Below are positions 9,443 to 17,434 of a stretch of DNA of 64,000 nt, piece by piece. The notes beneath the pieces were generated by a model that saw only the letters and a list, made by a program, of their open reading frames with translations, was not told the DNA's origin and did not search any database. The first letter of the stretch is position 1, and every line of letters starts with the position of its first letter. Where the stretch lies: NCBI RefSeq assembly GCF_014170335.1, contig NZ_LZZS01000035.1, forward strand, positions 186,001-250,000. The letters run 5' to 3'. Origin of the DNA: Achromobacter sp. UMC46 (GTDB lineage: Bacteria; Pseudomonadota; Gammaproteobacteria; Burkholderiales; Burkholderiaceae_B). The translations under genes and the position numbers were made by a program.

Positions 9443-9451
9443 CGAACCAAG

Positions 9452-11032
9452 ATGCTATTCAACTCTTACCTGTTCCTGCTGATCTTCCTGCCCGTCACGC
9501 TGGCCATCTATTACGCGCTGGGGCCGCTGAACGTGCGCCTGGCGGCATTGTGGCTGTGCCTGACCTCGCTCGTCTTCTACGGCTGGTGGAACCCGCAGTT
9601 CGTCGTGCTTTTGGCCGGCTCCATCGCATTCAACTACGTGATCAGCCAGTTGATCCTGCGCAACACCGGACGCCCCAAGCTGCAAGGGCTGATCGTCGGG
9701 CTGGGCGTAGGCGCCGACCTGGTGCTGCTGTTCCACTACAAGTACTTCGCGACGCTGCTGAACTTCCTGACCGACCTGGGCGTGACCAGCACGACGATGG
9801 ACGACATCATCCTGCCCCTGGGAATTTCGTTCTTCACGTTCACGCAGATCGGCTACCTGCTGGATTGCAAGGCGGGCGTGGTGAAGGAACGCAGCCTGCT
9901 CAGCTACGTGCTGTTCGTCACGTTCTTTCCGCACCTGATCGCCGGCCCCATCCTGCATCACAAAGAAATGATGCCGCAGTTCGCGCAACCCGGGAACTAC
10001 CGGTTCAAGGCGGAAAACCTGTCGGTCGGCGCCATGCTGTTCGTGATCGGGTTGGCCAAGAAGGTGCTGCTGGCCGATGGCATCGCGCCCTATGCGGACG
10101 CCGGTTTCGCCGCGCCCGGCGAATTGATGTTCTGGGGTTCGTGGGGCGCCAGTGTCTGCTATGCGCTGCAGCTGTACTTCGATTTTTCGGGCTATTCGGA
10201 CATGGCGCTGGGCCTGGCCAAGATGTTCGGCATCCGCTTCCCGCTGAACTTCAATTCGCCCTACAAGGCCAGCAGCATCATCGACTTCTGGGCGCGCTGG
10301 CATATGACGCTGACCCGCTACATCACCGCCTACCTGTACTACCCCGTGGCGATGGCGGTGTCGAAATGGCGCACGGACCGCAACCTGCCGGTGGGGTCTG
10401 CGGGCATCAGAACGCCGGGCGGATTCGTCAGCAGCATCGTGTTCCCGACGCTGTTCACAATGACGCTGGCGGGCGTGTGGCACGGCGCGGGCCTGCAGTT
10501 CATCGTCTTCGGGCTGCTGCACGCCATGTACCTGTCGGTGAACCACGCCTGGCGGATTTTCGTGGTGGGCCGCAAGCCGGCCGCCGCGCGCAAGGTGGGC
10601 GGCGTCAAGCGCGCGCTGTGCATCCTGCTGACCTTCGTGGCGGTGCTTGTGGCGCAGGCGTTCTTCCGCGCCCACGGCGTGGGCGACGCGATGCTGCTGA
10701 TGCAGGGCATGGTGGGCATGCGCGGCATGGAATCGCTGGACCTGTCCGCGCATGTGGCCGGCCTGGCCTGGGGCGACGCCTGGCGCGTCATCGTGGGCCA
10801 TCACCTGCAACTGGCCTATGCGGTCGTGCTGCTGGGCATCGCCTGGTTCACGCCCAATGCACACCAGATCCTGGGCCGCTATTCGCCCGCGCTCTTCAAG
10901 ACGCAGGAAGCGCCCCGCGCCTTCATGCGGTGGCGTCCCAACGCGGCCTGGCTAGCGGTGATGCTGGCGCTGCTGTTCCTTTGCCTGGTAAACCTGCATA
11001 AGGAAACCCGGTTCCTCTATTTCCAATTCTGA
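9452..11032 (+). CDS. MBOAT-family membrane O-acyltransferase (AlgI/DltB-like)
   Basis: The protein is 526 aa, polytopic, with roughly ten or more hydrophobic segments spread over its length. The family signature is clear: LFHYKYFATLLNF in the N-terminal third, FFPHLIAGPILHH near the middle, and the invariant His344 in GVWHGAG. MBOATs such as AlgI and DltB pass an acyl or aminoacyl group across the inner membrane to SGNH partners. Here it lies between two such partners and a Dlt-like carrier and ligase pair, so its donor is more likely a carrier-protein thioester than acetyl-CoA. That donor assignment is inferred from gene context. Confidence 0.93.
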   Translation: MLFNSYLFLLIFLPVTLAIYYALGPLNVRLAALWLCLTSLVFYGWWNPQFVVLLAGSIAFNYVISQLILRNTGRPKLQGLIVGLGVGADLVLLFHYKYFATLLNFLTDLGVTSTTMDDIILPLGISFFTFTQIGYLLDCKAGVVKERSLLSYVLFVTFFPHLIAGPILHHKEMMPQFAQPGNYRFKAENLSVGAMLFVIGLAKKVLLADGIAPYADAGFAAPGELMFWGSWGASVCYALQLYFDFSGYSDMALGLAKMFGIRFPLNFNSPYKASSIIDFWARWHMTLTRYITAYLYYPVAMAVSKWRTDRNLPVGSAGIRTPGGFVSSIVFPTLFTMTLAGVWHGAGLQFIVFGLLHAMYLSVNHAWRIFVVGRKPAAARKVGGVKRALCILLTFVAVLVAQAFFRAHGVGDAMLLMQGMVGMRGMESLDLSAHVAGLAWGDAWRVIVGHHLQLAYAVVLLGIAWFTPNAHQILGRYSPALFKTQEAPRAFMRWRPNAAWLAVMLALLFLCLVNLHKETRFLYFQF

Positions 11033-11057
11033 CCGCGACGCGGTCCTGGAGCATCCT

Positions 11058-11297
11058 ATGGACATCAAGACGATCGAGGCCAAAGTCTCGGACATCATCG
11101 AAGGCATCATCCTGACCAAGGTGGATCCCGACACCCTGCTGATCGACTCCGGCCTGGTGGATTCGCTGGCCGCGGTGGACCTGGCGCTGGCCGTGGAACG
11201 CGAGTTCGGCTGCAAGATCCCCCCGACCGAGATCGACGTGCATCTGGAATCGGTGCACACGCTTGCCGCATTCATCGCGGAGAACGCCCGCGCTTGA
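11058..11297 (+). CDS. DltC-like acyl/aminoacyl carrier protein
   Basis: The protein is 79 aa, the normal size of a stand-alone carrier protein. The phosphopantetheine attachment Ser is visible in SGLVDSLAAVDL (Ser36). The following EFGCKIPPTEID segment resembles DltC. GGAG lies 7 nt upstream of the ATG. It sits between the MBOAT and the AMP-forming ligase, so it most likely carries the ligase product as a thioester and presents it to the MBOAT. Being a DltC-like carrier does not by itself show that the cargo is D-alanine. Confidence 0.88.
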   Translation: MDIKTIEAKVSDIIEGIILTKVDPDTLLIDSGLVDSLAAVDLALAVEREFGCKIPPTEIDVHLESVHTLAAFIAENARA

Positions 11298-11328
11298 CGC
11301 GCACGCGAGCAGCCAGGGGGACGGGACG

Positions 11329-12798
11329 ATGCGTTTCGATTTCAACACCTTTGATTTTGCCGACACGGCCGCGGGCGCCGATGCCGTCGCGGTCGTTGAC
11401 GCGCAAGGCGCCACGACATGGGGCGAGTTGAAGGCCGCCACCGAGGCCTGGGAAGCGGCTGCGCGCCGGGCCGGCGCCACGGCGGGCGTGCCGCTTGAAG
11501 TCTCCGGCCACAAGGAGACCGCGTTCCTGGTCGCCATCCTGGGGTGCCTGCGGCTGGGCGTGCCTTTCGTGCCGGTGGACGTCATCAACCCGCCCGAGCG
11601 CATCGCGCGCATCGGCGAGCTGGTGCGCGCCGGCCTGCGCTACGACGCGCAAGGCCGCGCCTTCCTGCCGGGCTGCGAGGCGCCCGCGCCGCTGGCCGAA
11701 GCGGGGCTGGCCTACATCATGTTCACGTCGGGCAGCACGGGCGATCCCAAGGGCGTGCAGATCGGGCGGGAAAGCGTCACGCTCTTTGCCGGCTGGATCC
11801 GGGACTGCCTGGGCCTGGGCCCCGCGCCGGCGTTCATGGACCAGATGCTGTTCAGCTTCGACTTCTCGCTGTTCAACTGGGTGGGCGCGCTGGAACTGGG
11901 CGGCGCCTGCGTGCTGTGTCCGCGCGAGACCATCGCCGAACGCGACGCCTTCATCCGGTATCTGGCCGACACGCGCGTCAGCGTCTGGGCCTCGACGCCG
12001 TCGTTCGTGCGGCAGCAGTTGTTCAACCCCGACTTCGATCACGCCCATCTGCCAGACCTGCGCGTCTTCGTCTTCGGCGCGGAATCGTTGACGCCGCCCA
12101 TGGCCGAAGCCCTGTGGCAGCGCTTTCCGCACGTGCGCATCATCAATTCCTACGGGCCGACGGAAGCCACCTGCTCCACGACCTGGGTCGAGATCGATCC
12201 GGCCTTGCGCGCCGCCGCGCCCAACCCCTTCCCCATCGGCCGCGCCAAACCGTATGCGGACGTCTTCATCGAAAACGGCGAAATCAGCATCGCGGGTGAC
12301 CACGTCATGCGCGGCTACCTGAATCGCCCGGACCTGAACGCTTCGCGCATGTTCACGCGCGACGGCAAGCGCGGATATCGCAGCGGCGACCTGGGCGAGA
12401 TCGATGCGCAAGGCCTGGTCACCTTCCGCGGCCGCGTCGACGACCAGATCAAGCTGCACGGCTACCGCATCGAGCTCGCCGAGATCGACGCGGCCATCGC
12501 CACACTGCCGGGCGCGCGCGCAGGCGCCACCGTCGCCCTGCGCCGCCCCGATGGCGCCATCGTCCGGCTGATCGGCTTTGTCGAACCGGCGGTCGCGGGC
12601 CCCGACGGCTTGCAGCCGCTGCCGCCAGCGCTGCAAGATTGGAAAGCCGTGCTGGGCCGCCGCCTGCCGCCCTACATGATCCCGTCGGAACTGGTCGCCT
12701 GCCACCGCTTCCCCACGACCAGCACGGACAAGGCGGACCGCAAGCAGCTGCAGGAGCTGTATCTGGACGCCCGCCTCAGCAAAAAACCGGAGTCCTGA
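11329..12798 (+). CDS. AMP-forming acyl/amino acid ligase, DltA-like
   Basis: The protein is 489 aa from the ATG at 11329, preceded by AGGGGGAC. Adenylation-domain motifs are intact: FTSGSTGDPKG (from residue 132), SYGPTEATCS, YRSGDLGEID, DDQIKLHGYRIELAEI and a C-terminal catalytic Lys in TTSTDKADRKQ. The stand-alone size and the IKLHGYRIELAEI region are typical of DltA and of stand-alone A-domains such as prolyl-PCP ligases. It should activate an acyl or amino acid as the adenylate and load it on the adjacent carrier. The substrate pocket cannot be read reliably without a structural alignment. Confidence 0.87.
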   Translation: MRFDFNTFDFADTAAGADAVAVVDAQGATTWGELKAATEAWEAAARRAGATAGVPLEVSGHKETAFLVAILGCLRLGVPFVPVDVINPPERIARIGELVRAGLRYDAQGRAFLPGCEAPAPLAEAGLAYIMFTSGSTGDPKGVQIGRESVTLFAGWIRDCLGLGPAPAFMDQMLFSFDFSLFNWVGALELGGACVLCPRETIAERDAFIRYLADTRVSVWASTPSFVRQQLFNPDFDHAHLPDLRVFVFGAESLTPPMAEALWQRFPHVRIINSYGPTEATCSTTWVEIDPALRAAAPNPFPIGRAKPYADVFIENGEISIAGDHVMRGYLNRPDLNASRMFTRDGKRGYRSGDLGEIDAQGLVTFRGRVDDQIKLHGYRIELAEIDAAIATLPGARAGATVALRRPDGAIVRLIGFVEPAVAGPDGLQPLPPALQDWKAVLGRRLPPYMIPSELVACHRFPTTSTDKADRKQLQELYLDARLSKKPES

Positions 12799-12801
12799 AC
12801 C

Positions 12802-13476
12802 ATGCCCATCCCTTTTCGCAATGCGGCCCTTGCCTTGGCGCTGGCCGCTATCGCCGGCAGTGCCGCGGCCGAAGGCGCCTTCGCGCAGCTCTACGCGGCC
12901 CGTCCGCCGGCCGGCTCCTCGTTCGTGCGCCTGGTGAACCCGGACGCCGCGCCGTTGCGCGTGCAGATCGCCGGCGGGCCGGCGCAGGAGCCCGGCGCGG
13001 CCAAGCCCGCCACCACCTATGCCATCGTCAAAGGCAACCAGCCCTTCACCGTGCTGGTCGACGGCAAGCCCGCGGCAAGCCTGCAGGTGGCCCCCGACAC
13101 CTTCACCACGCTGATTCCCCGGCGCACGGACGGCAAACTGACGTTCGCCGTCATCGACGACAGCAATGGCGCGCAGGACGCGCTGAAGGCGGAACTGCGT
13201 TTCTACAACCTGGCGGCCGACTGCCCCACCGGCCAGTTGGGCGTCAGCCCGTCCGGGCCGGCGCTATTCCAGGACGTGAAGCCGGGCGCGTCCGCCGCGC
13301 GCGCCATCAACCCCGTCAGCGCCACGTTGGCGGCAGGTTGCGGCGCCGCCGCCTCGCCCACGCTGCCCCTGCCGGCGTTGCAGCCCGGCGACCACTACAG
13401 CCTGTTCCTGACCGGGACCGTGGCCGCGCCGGTGTTGCGCGGTCAGGTCAGCGCCACGGACCCCTACCGCCGCTAA
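12802..13476 (+). CDS. AlgF-like periplasmic protein
   Basis: The protein is 224 aa with a signal peptide (about 1-23, GSAAA/EG). The segment FAQLYAARPPAGSSFVRLVN resembles the start of mature AlgF, an alginate O-acetylation factor with two beta domains. Two cysteines (CPTG and AGCG) could form a disulphide. It starts 3 nt after the ligase stop and so is probably translated with it. AlgF is thought to pass the acyl group between AlgI, AlgJ and AlgX; a matching bridging role here is inferred. Confidence 0.75.
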   Translation: MPIPFRNAALALALAAIAGSAAAEGAFAQLYAARPPAGSSFVRLVNPDAAPLRVQIAGGPAQEPGAAKPATTYAIVKGNQPFTVLVDGKPAASLQVAPDTFTTLIPRRTDGKLTFAVIDDSNGAQDALKAELRFYNLAADCPTGQLGVSPSGPALFQDVKPGASAARAINPVSATLAAGCGAAASPTLPLPALQPGDHYSLFLTGTVAAPVLRGQVSATDPYRR

Positions 13477-13485
13477 GGAGACGAC

Positions 13486-14616
13486 ATGCGCCGCGTTTTC
13501 CGCGATGACCACGAACTGTTCCGCGACCAGGTCCGGCGCTTTGTCGCCAACGAGATCGCGCCCCACTACGCCGAATGGGAAAAGGCCGGCGTCACGCCGC
13601 GCTCGCTCTGGTTGCGCGCGGGCGAAGAAGGCCTGCTCAATTGCGCCCTGCCGGACCCCTACGGCCTGGGCGGCGACTTCGGCCATTCCGCCGTCGTGAT
13701 CGAAGAGCTGGCCCATGCCAATTTCCTGGGCATCGGCTTTTCGATCCACTCCGACATGGTGTCGCCCTATCTGCTGAACTTCGGCACCGATGCGCAAAAA
13801 GAGCGCTGGCTGCCCCCAATGACGCGCGGCGAAACGATCGGCGCCATCGCCCTGACCGAACCCGGCGCCGGCAGCGACCTGAAGGCCATCCGCACGCGGG
13901 CGCGCCGCAACGGCGACCACTACGTGCTGAACGGCCAGAAGACCTTCATCACCAACGGCGTCAATGCCGGCCTGGCCATCGTGCTGGCCAGCACCGACCT
14001 TGACCTGGGCGCGCGCGGCCTGTCGCTGTTCTGCGTCGAGGAAAACCTGCCGGGCTACACCAAGGGCGCGGCGCTGGACAAGATCGGCCAGCACAGCCAG
14101 GACACGTGCGAACTGTATTTCGACGACGTCCGCGTGCCGGCCGATTGCCTGCTGGGCCAGGAAAACGCCGCCTTCGAATACATGACCCGAGAGCTGGCCC
14201 GCGAACGGCTGGCGATCGCCTTGCGCGCGGCCGCCTCGGTCGAAGGCATGCTGGACGAAGCCGCGCAATACACGCGCGACCGCAAGGTCTTCAGCCGCCG
14301 CGTGATCGACTATCAGAACACCCGCTTCAAGCTGGCCAACGCGCGCGCGCAGACCACGATGCTGCGCGTGTTCCTGGACGACTGCCTGACGCGCCAGATG
14401 GAAGGCGAGCTGGACGCCACGACGGCCGCCATCGCCAAGCTCAACGCCACCGAAATCCAGGGCCGCGTGCTGGACGACCTGCTGCAGATGTATGGCGGCT
14501 ATGGCTACATGGCGGAATACGGCATCGGCCGCGCCTGGGTCGACGCCCGCGCCCTGCGCATTTTCGGCGGCACCAGCGAAGTCATGCTGGAGATCATCGG
14601 CCGCAGTTTCAACTGA
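13486..14616 (+). CDS. Acyl-CoA dehydrogenase family protein
   Basis: The protein is 376 aa, a full-length flavin acyl-CoA dehydrogenase: helical N-terminal domain, ALTEPGAGSDL (flavin/substrate loop), GQKTFITNG and a C-terminal MYGGYGYMAEYGIGR followed by RIFGGTSEVM. Gly occupies the position where medium-chain enzymes have the catalytic Glu. A Glu in ELARERLAIA sits about where isovaleryl-CoA and long-chain enzymes place theirs, so it is probably active. It starts 9 nt after algF-like with AAGGAG and lies in the same operon. It could oxidise a carrier-bound acyl or prolyl group for the decoration pathway, or be unrelated metabolism. Confidence 0.9.
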   Translation: MRRVFRDDHELFRDQVRRFVANEIAPHYAEWEKAGVTPRSLWLRAGEEGLLNCALPDPYGLGGDFGHSAVVIEELAHANFLGIGFSIHSDMVSPYLLNFGTDAQKERWLPPMTRGETIGAIALTEPGAGSDLKAIRTRARRNGDHYVLNGQKTFITNGVNAGLAIVLASTDLDLGARGLSLFCVEENLPGYTKGAALDKIGQHSQDTCELYFDDVRVPADCLLGQENAAFEYMTRELARERLAIALRAAASVEGMLDEAAQYTRDRKVFSRRVIDYQNTRFKLANARAQTTMLRVFLDDCLTRQMEGELDATTAAIAKLNATEIQGRVLDDLLQMYGGYGYMAEYGIGRAWVDARALRIFGGTSEVMLEIIGRSFN

Positions 14617-14623
14617 CGCGCGC

Positions 14624-15613
14624 TCAGACGCGCGCCGCCAGCCACGCGCGCATCAGCGCGCGCGCCTCGGGCGTGTCGTCGATGACCCACGGGTCCATCG
14701 CGAACGCCACGACCCGCTTGGCCCCATAGCCGCGGGCCACTTCCCATTGCGATTTCACCCGGCCGAAATCGGCCGAACGCGCTTTGAAGGTAGACCCGTC
14801 GGTGCTGCCTGACGGCAATTCCTCGAACAGCTCCATGATCAGGTCGAACGAGGCCTGTCGCGCCAGCAGCATGTCGTGCAGCGGTTCCAACGCCTGATAG
14901 TTCGCCAGGCCGGCCACGCCCACGCCGTCCTGGATCATCGGGTGGATGCGCACTTGGTCAAGGATGCCGCGCCACAGCTTCATCAGCGACCCGTCGCCGG
15001 GCAGGCGGCTGTGATAGGTCGAAATGCAGGGCACGCCCCGGCTGGTGGCCTGCGCCGTGCGCGAGAACGCGTCCAGCCACGGGATCAGTTGCGCCTGGCG
15101 CTCGGCAGACGCCCAGTTGTACTGTTCAAGCTCATACGGCAGATACCAGCCGCGAAACGCGCGGCGCTTGGACCACGGGGCCGTTTCCATATAGGCCACG
15201 CCGCGCGTGCGGGTCTGGTCCAGGTAGCCCGTGAACGCCGCTTTGTCCGTGCCGGCCAGCACGTCCCACCAGCGCTGATCGTAGGGCAGGCCGACGTGCA
15301 CTCCCAGCCCTTGGCGTTCGGCTTCATCGAAGATGCGGCGCAGCACGGCATCGGGCACCATCCAGTCGTCCGGACGTCCACCCTCCAGGCCGACCCATTG
15401 CAGGAAGACTTCGCGGCAGCCCAGCCGCCGGTAGGCGGACAGCCGCAAGCGCCAGTCTTCGGGGCTCAAGTCCAGATGGCTGCGCCAGAGTTGCAGGAAC
15501 GTGGCGTTCAGCGATAGCGGGGGCGCACAGGCGGCCAACGGCGCCAAAGCACCCAGCGCCAGCGCCTGAAGCAGGCGCCGGCGGGAGGGGGATGCAAGCA
15601 GACGGCGTGTCAG
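14624..15613 (-). CDS. DUF4434-like TIM-barrel lipoprotein, possible glycanase
   Basis: About 329 aa if started at the CTG at 15613. The first TTG (15547) would give only MAPLAAC, losing the signal peptide. Reading upstream in frame shows a basic SRRR stretch, a hydrophobic core and a lipobox LAAC (Cys29 from the CTG), and AGGA lies 7 nt ahead of that CTG. I find no ATG, GTG or TTG further upstream in frame near this site. The body (NATFLQLWRSHLDLSPEDW, then FLQWVGLEGG) resembles DUF4434, a TIM-barrel family suspected of glycoside hydrolysis. It is convergent to the exopolysaccharide run with a 7-nt gap. A role in trimming that glycan is inferred. Confidence 0.7.
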   Translation of the reverse strand: MTRRLLASPSRRRLLQALALGALAPLAACAPPLSLNATFLQLWRSHLDLSPEDWRLRLSAYRRLGCREVFLQWVGLEGGRPDDWMVPDAVLRRIFDEAERQGLGVHVGLPYDQRWWDVLAGTDKAAFTGYLDQTRTRGVAYMETAPWSKRRAFRGWYLPYELEQYNWASAERQAQLIPWLDAFSRTAQATSRGVPCISTYHSRLPGDGSLMKLWRGILDQVRIHPMIQDGVGVAGLANYQALEPLHDMLLARQASFDLIMELFEELPSGSTDGSTFKARSADFGRVKSQWEVARGYGAKRVVAFAMDPWVIDDTPEARALMRAWLAARV

Positions 15614-15633
15614 GAGGGTATCCTGCGCCGCCT

Positions 15634-16047
15634 TCAGCCGCGGTTGCCGAACAGGCCGGACAACGACGCCAGCAGGTCGGTCGGGTTGAATTGCTGGCCC
15701 GGCTGCACCGCGCCTTCCGGCGTGGCCTTGTCCACCAGCTGCGGCAGCAGCGAAGACAGGGAGCCCAGCACGGAATCGGTGTCCTGGCCGGTCTTGGCGG
15801 CCAGATCATTGACGACGCCGGGGTCCAGCACGGCACCGAGCTGGTCGGGGCTGACGGGCAGGTTCTGCCCCGTGCCCACCCACGACGAGACGATCTCGTT
15901 CAAGCCGCCCTGCTGGAAGCTCGCGATCAGGCCGCTCAGGCCGCCCGGGTATTTGTTCAATTGCTCGATCAGCGCGGGCAGCAGCGATGCCGAGCCCCCT
16001 TGCTGACCGCCGCCGGCCATCGAGGCCAAGGTATCCAACAGACTCAT
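15634..16047 (-). CDS. YidB-like DUF937 family protein
   Basis: The protein is 137 aa starting MSLLDTLASM. I prefer the ATG at 16047 because AGGAG lies 7 nt upstream; an ATG two codons earlier would sit almost on the AGGAG. The Gly/Gln-rich N-terminus and the pattern LPALIEQLNKYPGGLSGL ... GQNLPVSPDQLGAVL fit the DUF937/YidB family, whose function is unknown. The 3' end lies 20 nt from the lipoprotein start on the same strand, so the two may be co-transcribed. Confidence 0.85.
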   Translation of the reverse strand: MSLLDTLASMAGGGQQGGSASLLPALIEQLNKYPGGLSGLIASFQQGGLNEIVSSWVGTGQNLPVSPDQLGAVLDPGVVNDLAAKTGQDTDSVLGSLSSLLPQLVDKATPEGAVQPGQQFNPTDLLASLSGLFGNRG

Positions 16048-16159
16048 CGCCATGCTCCTGGAAAGTCGGAAATCCAGTATAGGGCCGCGGCCCACGCAAC
16101 GCATGTCAGGCCCGTTACCTGAGGCCGGATCTTTGCAAAACTTGTAAATCTCAGTCGGG

Positions 16160-17383
16160 TCAGCCCGGCGTCTTGGCCGCCGCCGACGCCTTCAAGGCCT
16201 TCAGCGCCTTCTGCCCCGCACGGCCGTCGGCCGGCAAGCCCAGTTCACGTTGCGCCGCCTGCAGGGCCTGCCGCGTGCGGGTGCCGATCATGCCATCGGG
16301 TTCGCCGACGTCATAGCCTTTGGCAATCAACAAGCGTTGCAGCTCGCGCCGTTCCGCCCGCGACAGTCCGGGATCATCCGTCGGCCAAGCCTGCGCCAGC
16401 GGGCCGCCGCCGCGCAGCCGGTCGGACAGATGGGCGATCGCCAGCGCGTAGCTTTCTGCCGCGTTGTACGAATACAGGGCGTCGAAATTGCGCGTGACCA
16501 GGAAGGCCGGGCCATTGCGCCCCGCCGGCAGCAACAGGCCGGCCGGCGTGTCGCCGCCGGTCAAGGGCTGCCCATCCGCCCGCGTCACGCCCTGCCTGGC
16601 CCACGACGACATCGGCCGCTTGTTCTTGCGGCCCGAGCCCGCCGTGTCCAGGCCGGCGGGAAGCCTGACCTCGTAGCCCCACGCCAGCGCCGGATTCCAG
16701 CCGGCGCGTTTCAGGAAATTGGCGGTGGAGGCCAGCGCATCCGGCACGCTGTCGACCAGGTCGCGCCGGCCGTCGCCATCGAAATCCACGGCCAGCCGCA
16801 GATAGGTGGACGGCATGAACTGGGTCTGCCCGAACGCGCCGGCCCAGGATCCGACCAGCCGGTCGGGTGCAATGTGCTCATCCTGGATGATCTTCAAGGT
16901 GGCGAAGAATTCACCGCGGAAATACGCTTGCCGGCGCCCGAAGCAGGACAGCGTGGACAGCGACGTCAGCAGCGGTCGGCCACCCAGCGTGCGGCCGAAG
17001 TTGCTTTCCACGCCCCACACGGCCGCGATGGTCGCCGGGTCCACGCCGTAGCGCGACGCCGCGCGGTCCAGCTCGGCCTGCCAACGCGCCATGCCGGCCT
17101 GCCCGTCCGCCACGCGTTCATCATCGACCAGCCCGGCCATGTAATCCCAGATCGGCGTCTTGAATTCGGGCTGGGCGTCCAGCAGGCCGATCACGGCCAT
17201 GTCCGGGGCCAAGCCCGACGTATGCGTATCGAAAGTCGCGCCCGACACGCCCGCCTTGAGCGCGGGGCCGCGCAGCTGCGACAGGCAGGCCGCAAAGGAA
17301 TCTGCCGCCTGCGCGGTCTGGGCGGCGCCCGTCAGCAGCGTCAGGGCGGCGCCGGAAAGCGCGGTGGCGAGCAGGGACTTCAT
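16160..17383 (-). CDS. Lytic murein transglycosylase, MltB/GH103 type
   Basis: The protein is 407 aa. A signal peptide (about 1-26, AQTAQA/AD) without a lipobox suggests a soluble periplasmic form. The GH103 core has the catalytic Glu126 in AAVWGVESNFG, then GSWAGAFGQTQFMPSTYL and VDFDGDGRRDL. Residues about 335-395 form a peptidoglycan-binding domain (LLIAKGYDVGEPDGMIGTRT). The enzyme cleaves glycan strands to leave 1,6-anhydroMurNAc ends. The combination of GH103 plus C-terminal binding domain is common in proteobacteria. Confidence 0.93.
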   Translation of the reverse strand: MKSLLATALSGAALTLLTGAAQTAQAADSFAACLSQLRGPALKAGVSGATFDTHTSGLAPDMAVIGLLDAQPEFKTPIWDYMAGLVDDERVADGQAGMARWQAELDRAASRYGVDPATIAAVWGVESNFGRTLGGRPLLTSLSTLSCFGRRQAYFRGEFFATLKIIQDEHIAPDRLVGSWAGAFGQTQFMPSTYLRLAVDFDGDGRRDLVDSVPDALASTANFLKRAGWNPALAWGYEVRLPAGLDTAGSGRKNKRPMSSWARQGVTRADGQPLTGGDTPAGLLLPAGRNGPAFLVTRNFDALYSYNAAESYALAIAHLSDRLRGGGPLAQAWPTDDPGLSRAERRELQRLLIAKGYDVGEPDGMIGTRTRQALQAAQRELGLPADGRAGQKALKALKASAAAKTPG

Positions 17384-17434
17384 GTTCGGTTTTCCTTAAG
17401 GTGGGCGGTGCGGGGCAAATGAAGGCGGACCGGA

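Noticed and set aside
11058-12798. Teichoic acid D-alanylation (true dlt operon)
   Set aside because: The window suggests a Gram-negative organism without teichoic acid, and the MBOAT and SGNH partners look alginate-like; only the chemistry may be shared.
12639-13508. 289-aa frame overlapping the ligase and algF-like genes
   Set aside because: It runs in the wrong frame through two well-supported genes and has shadow composition.
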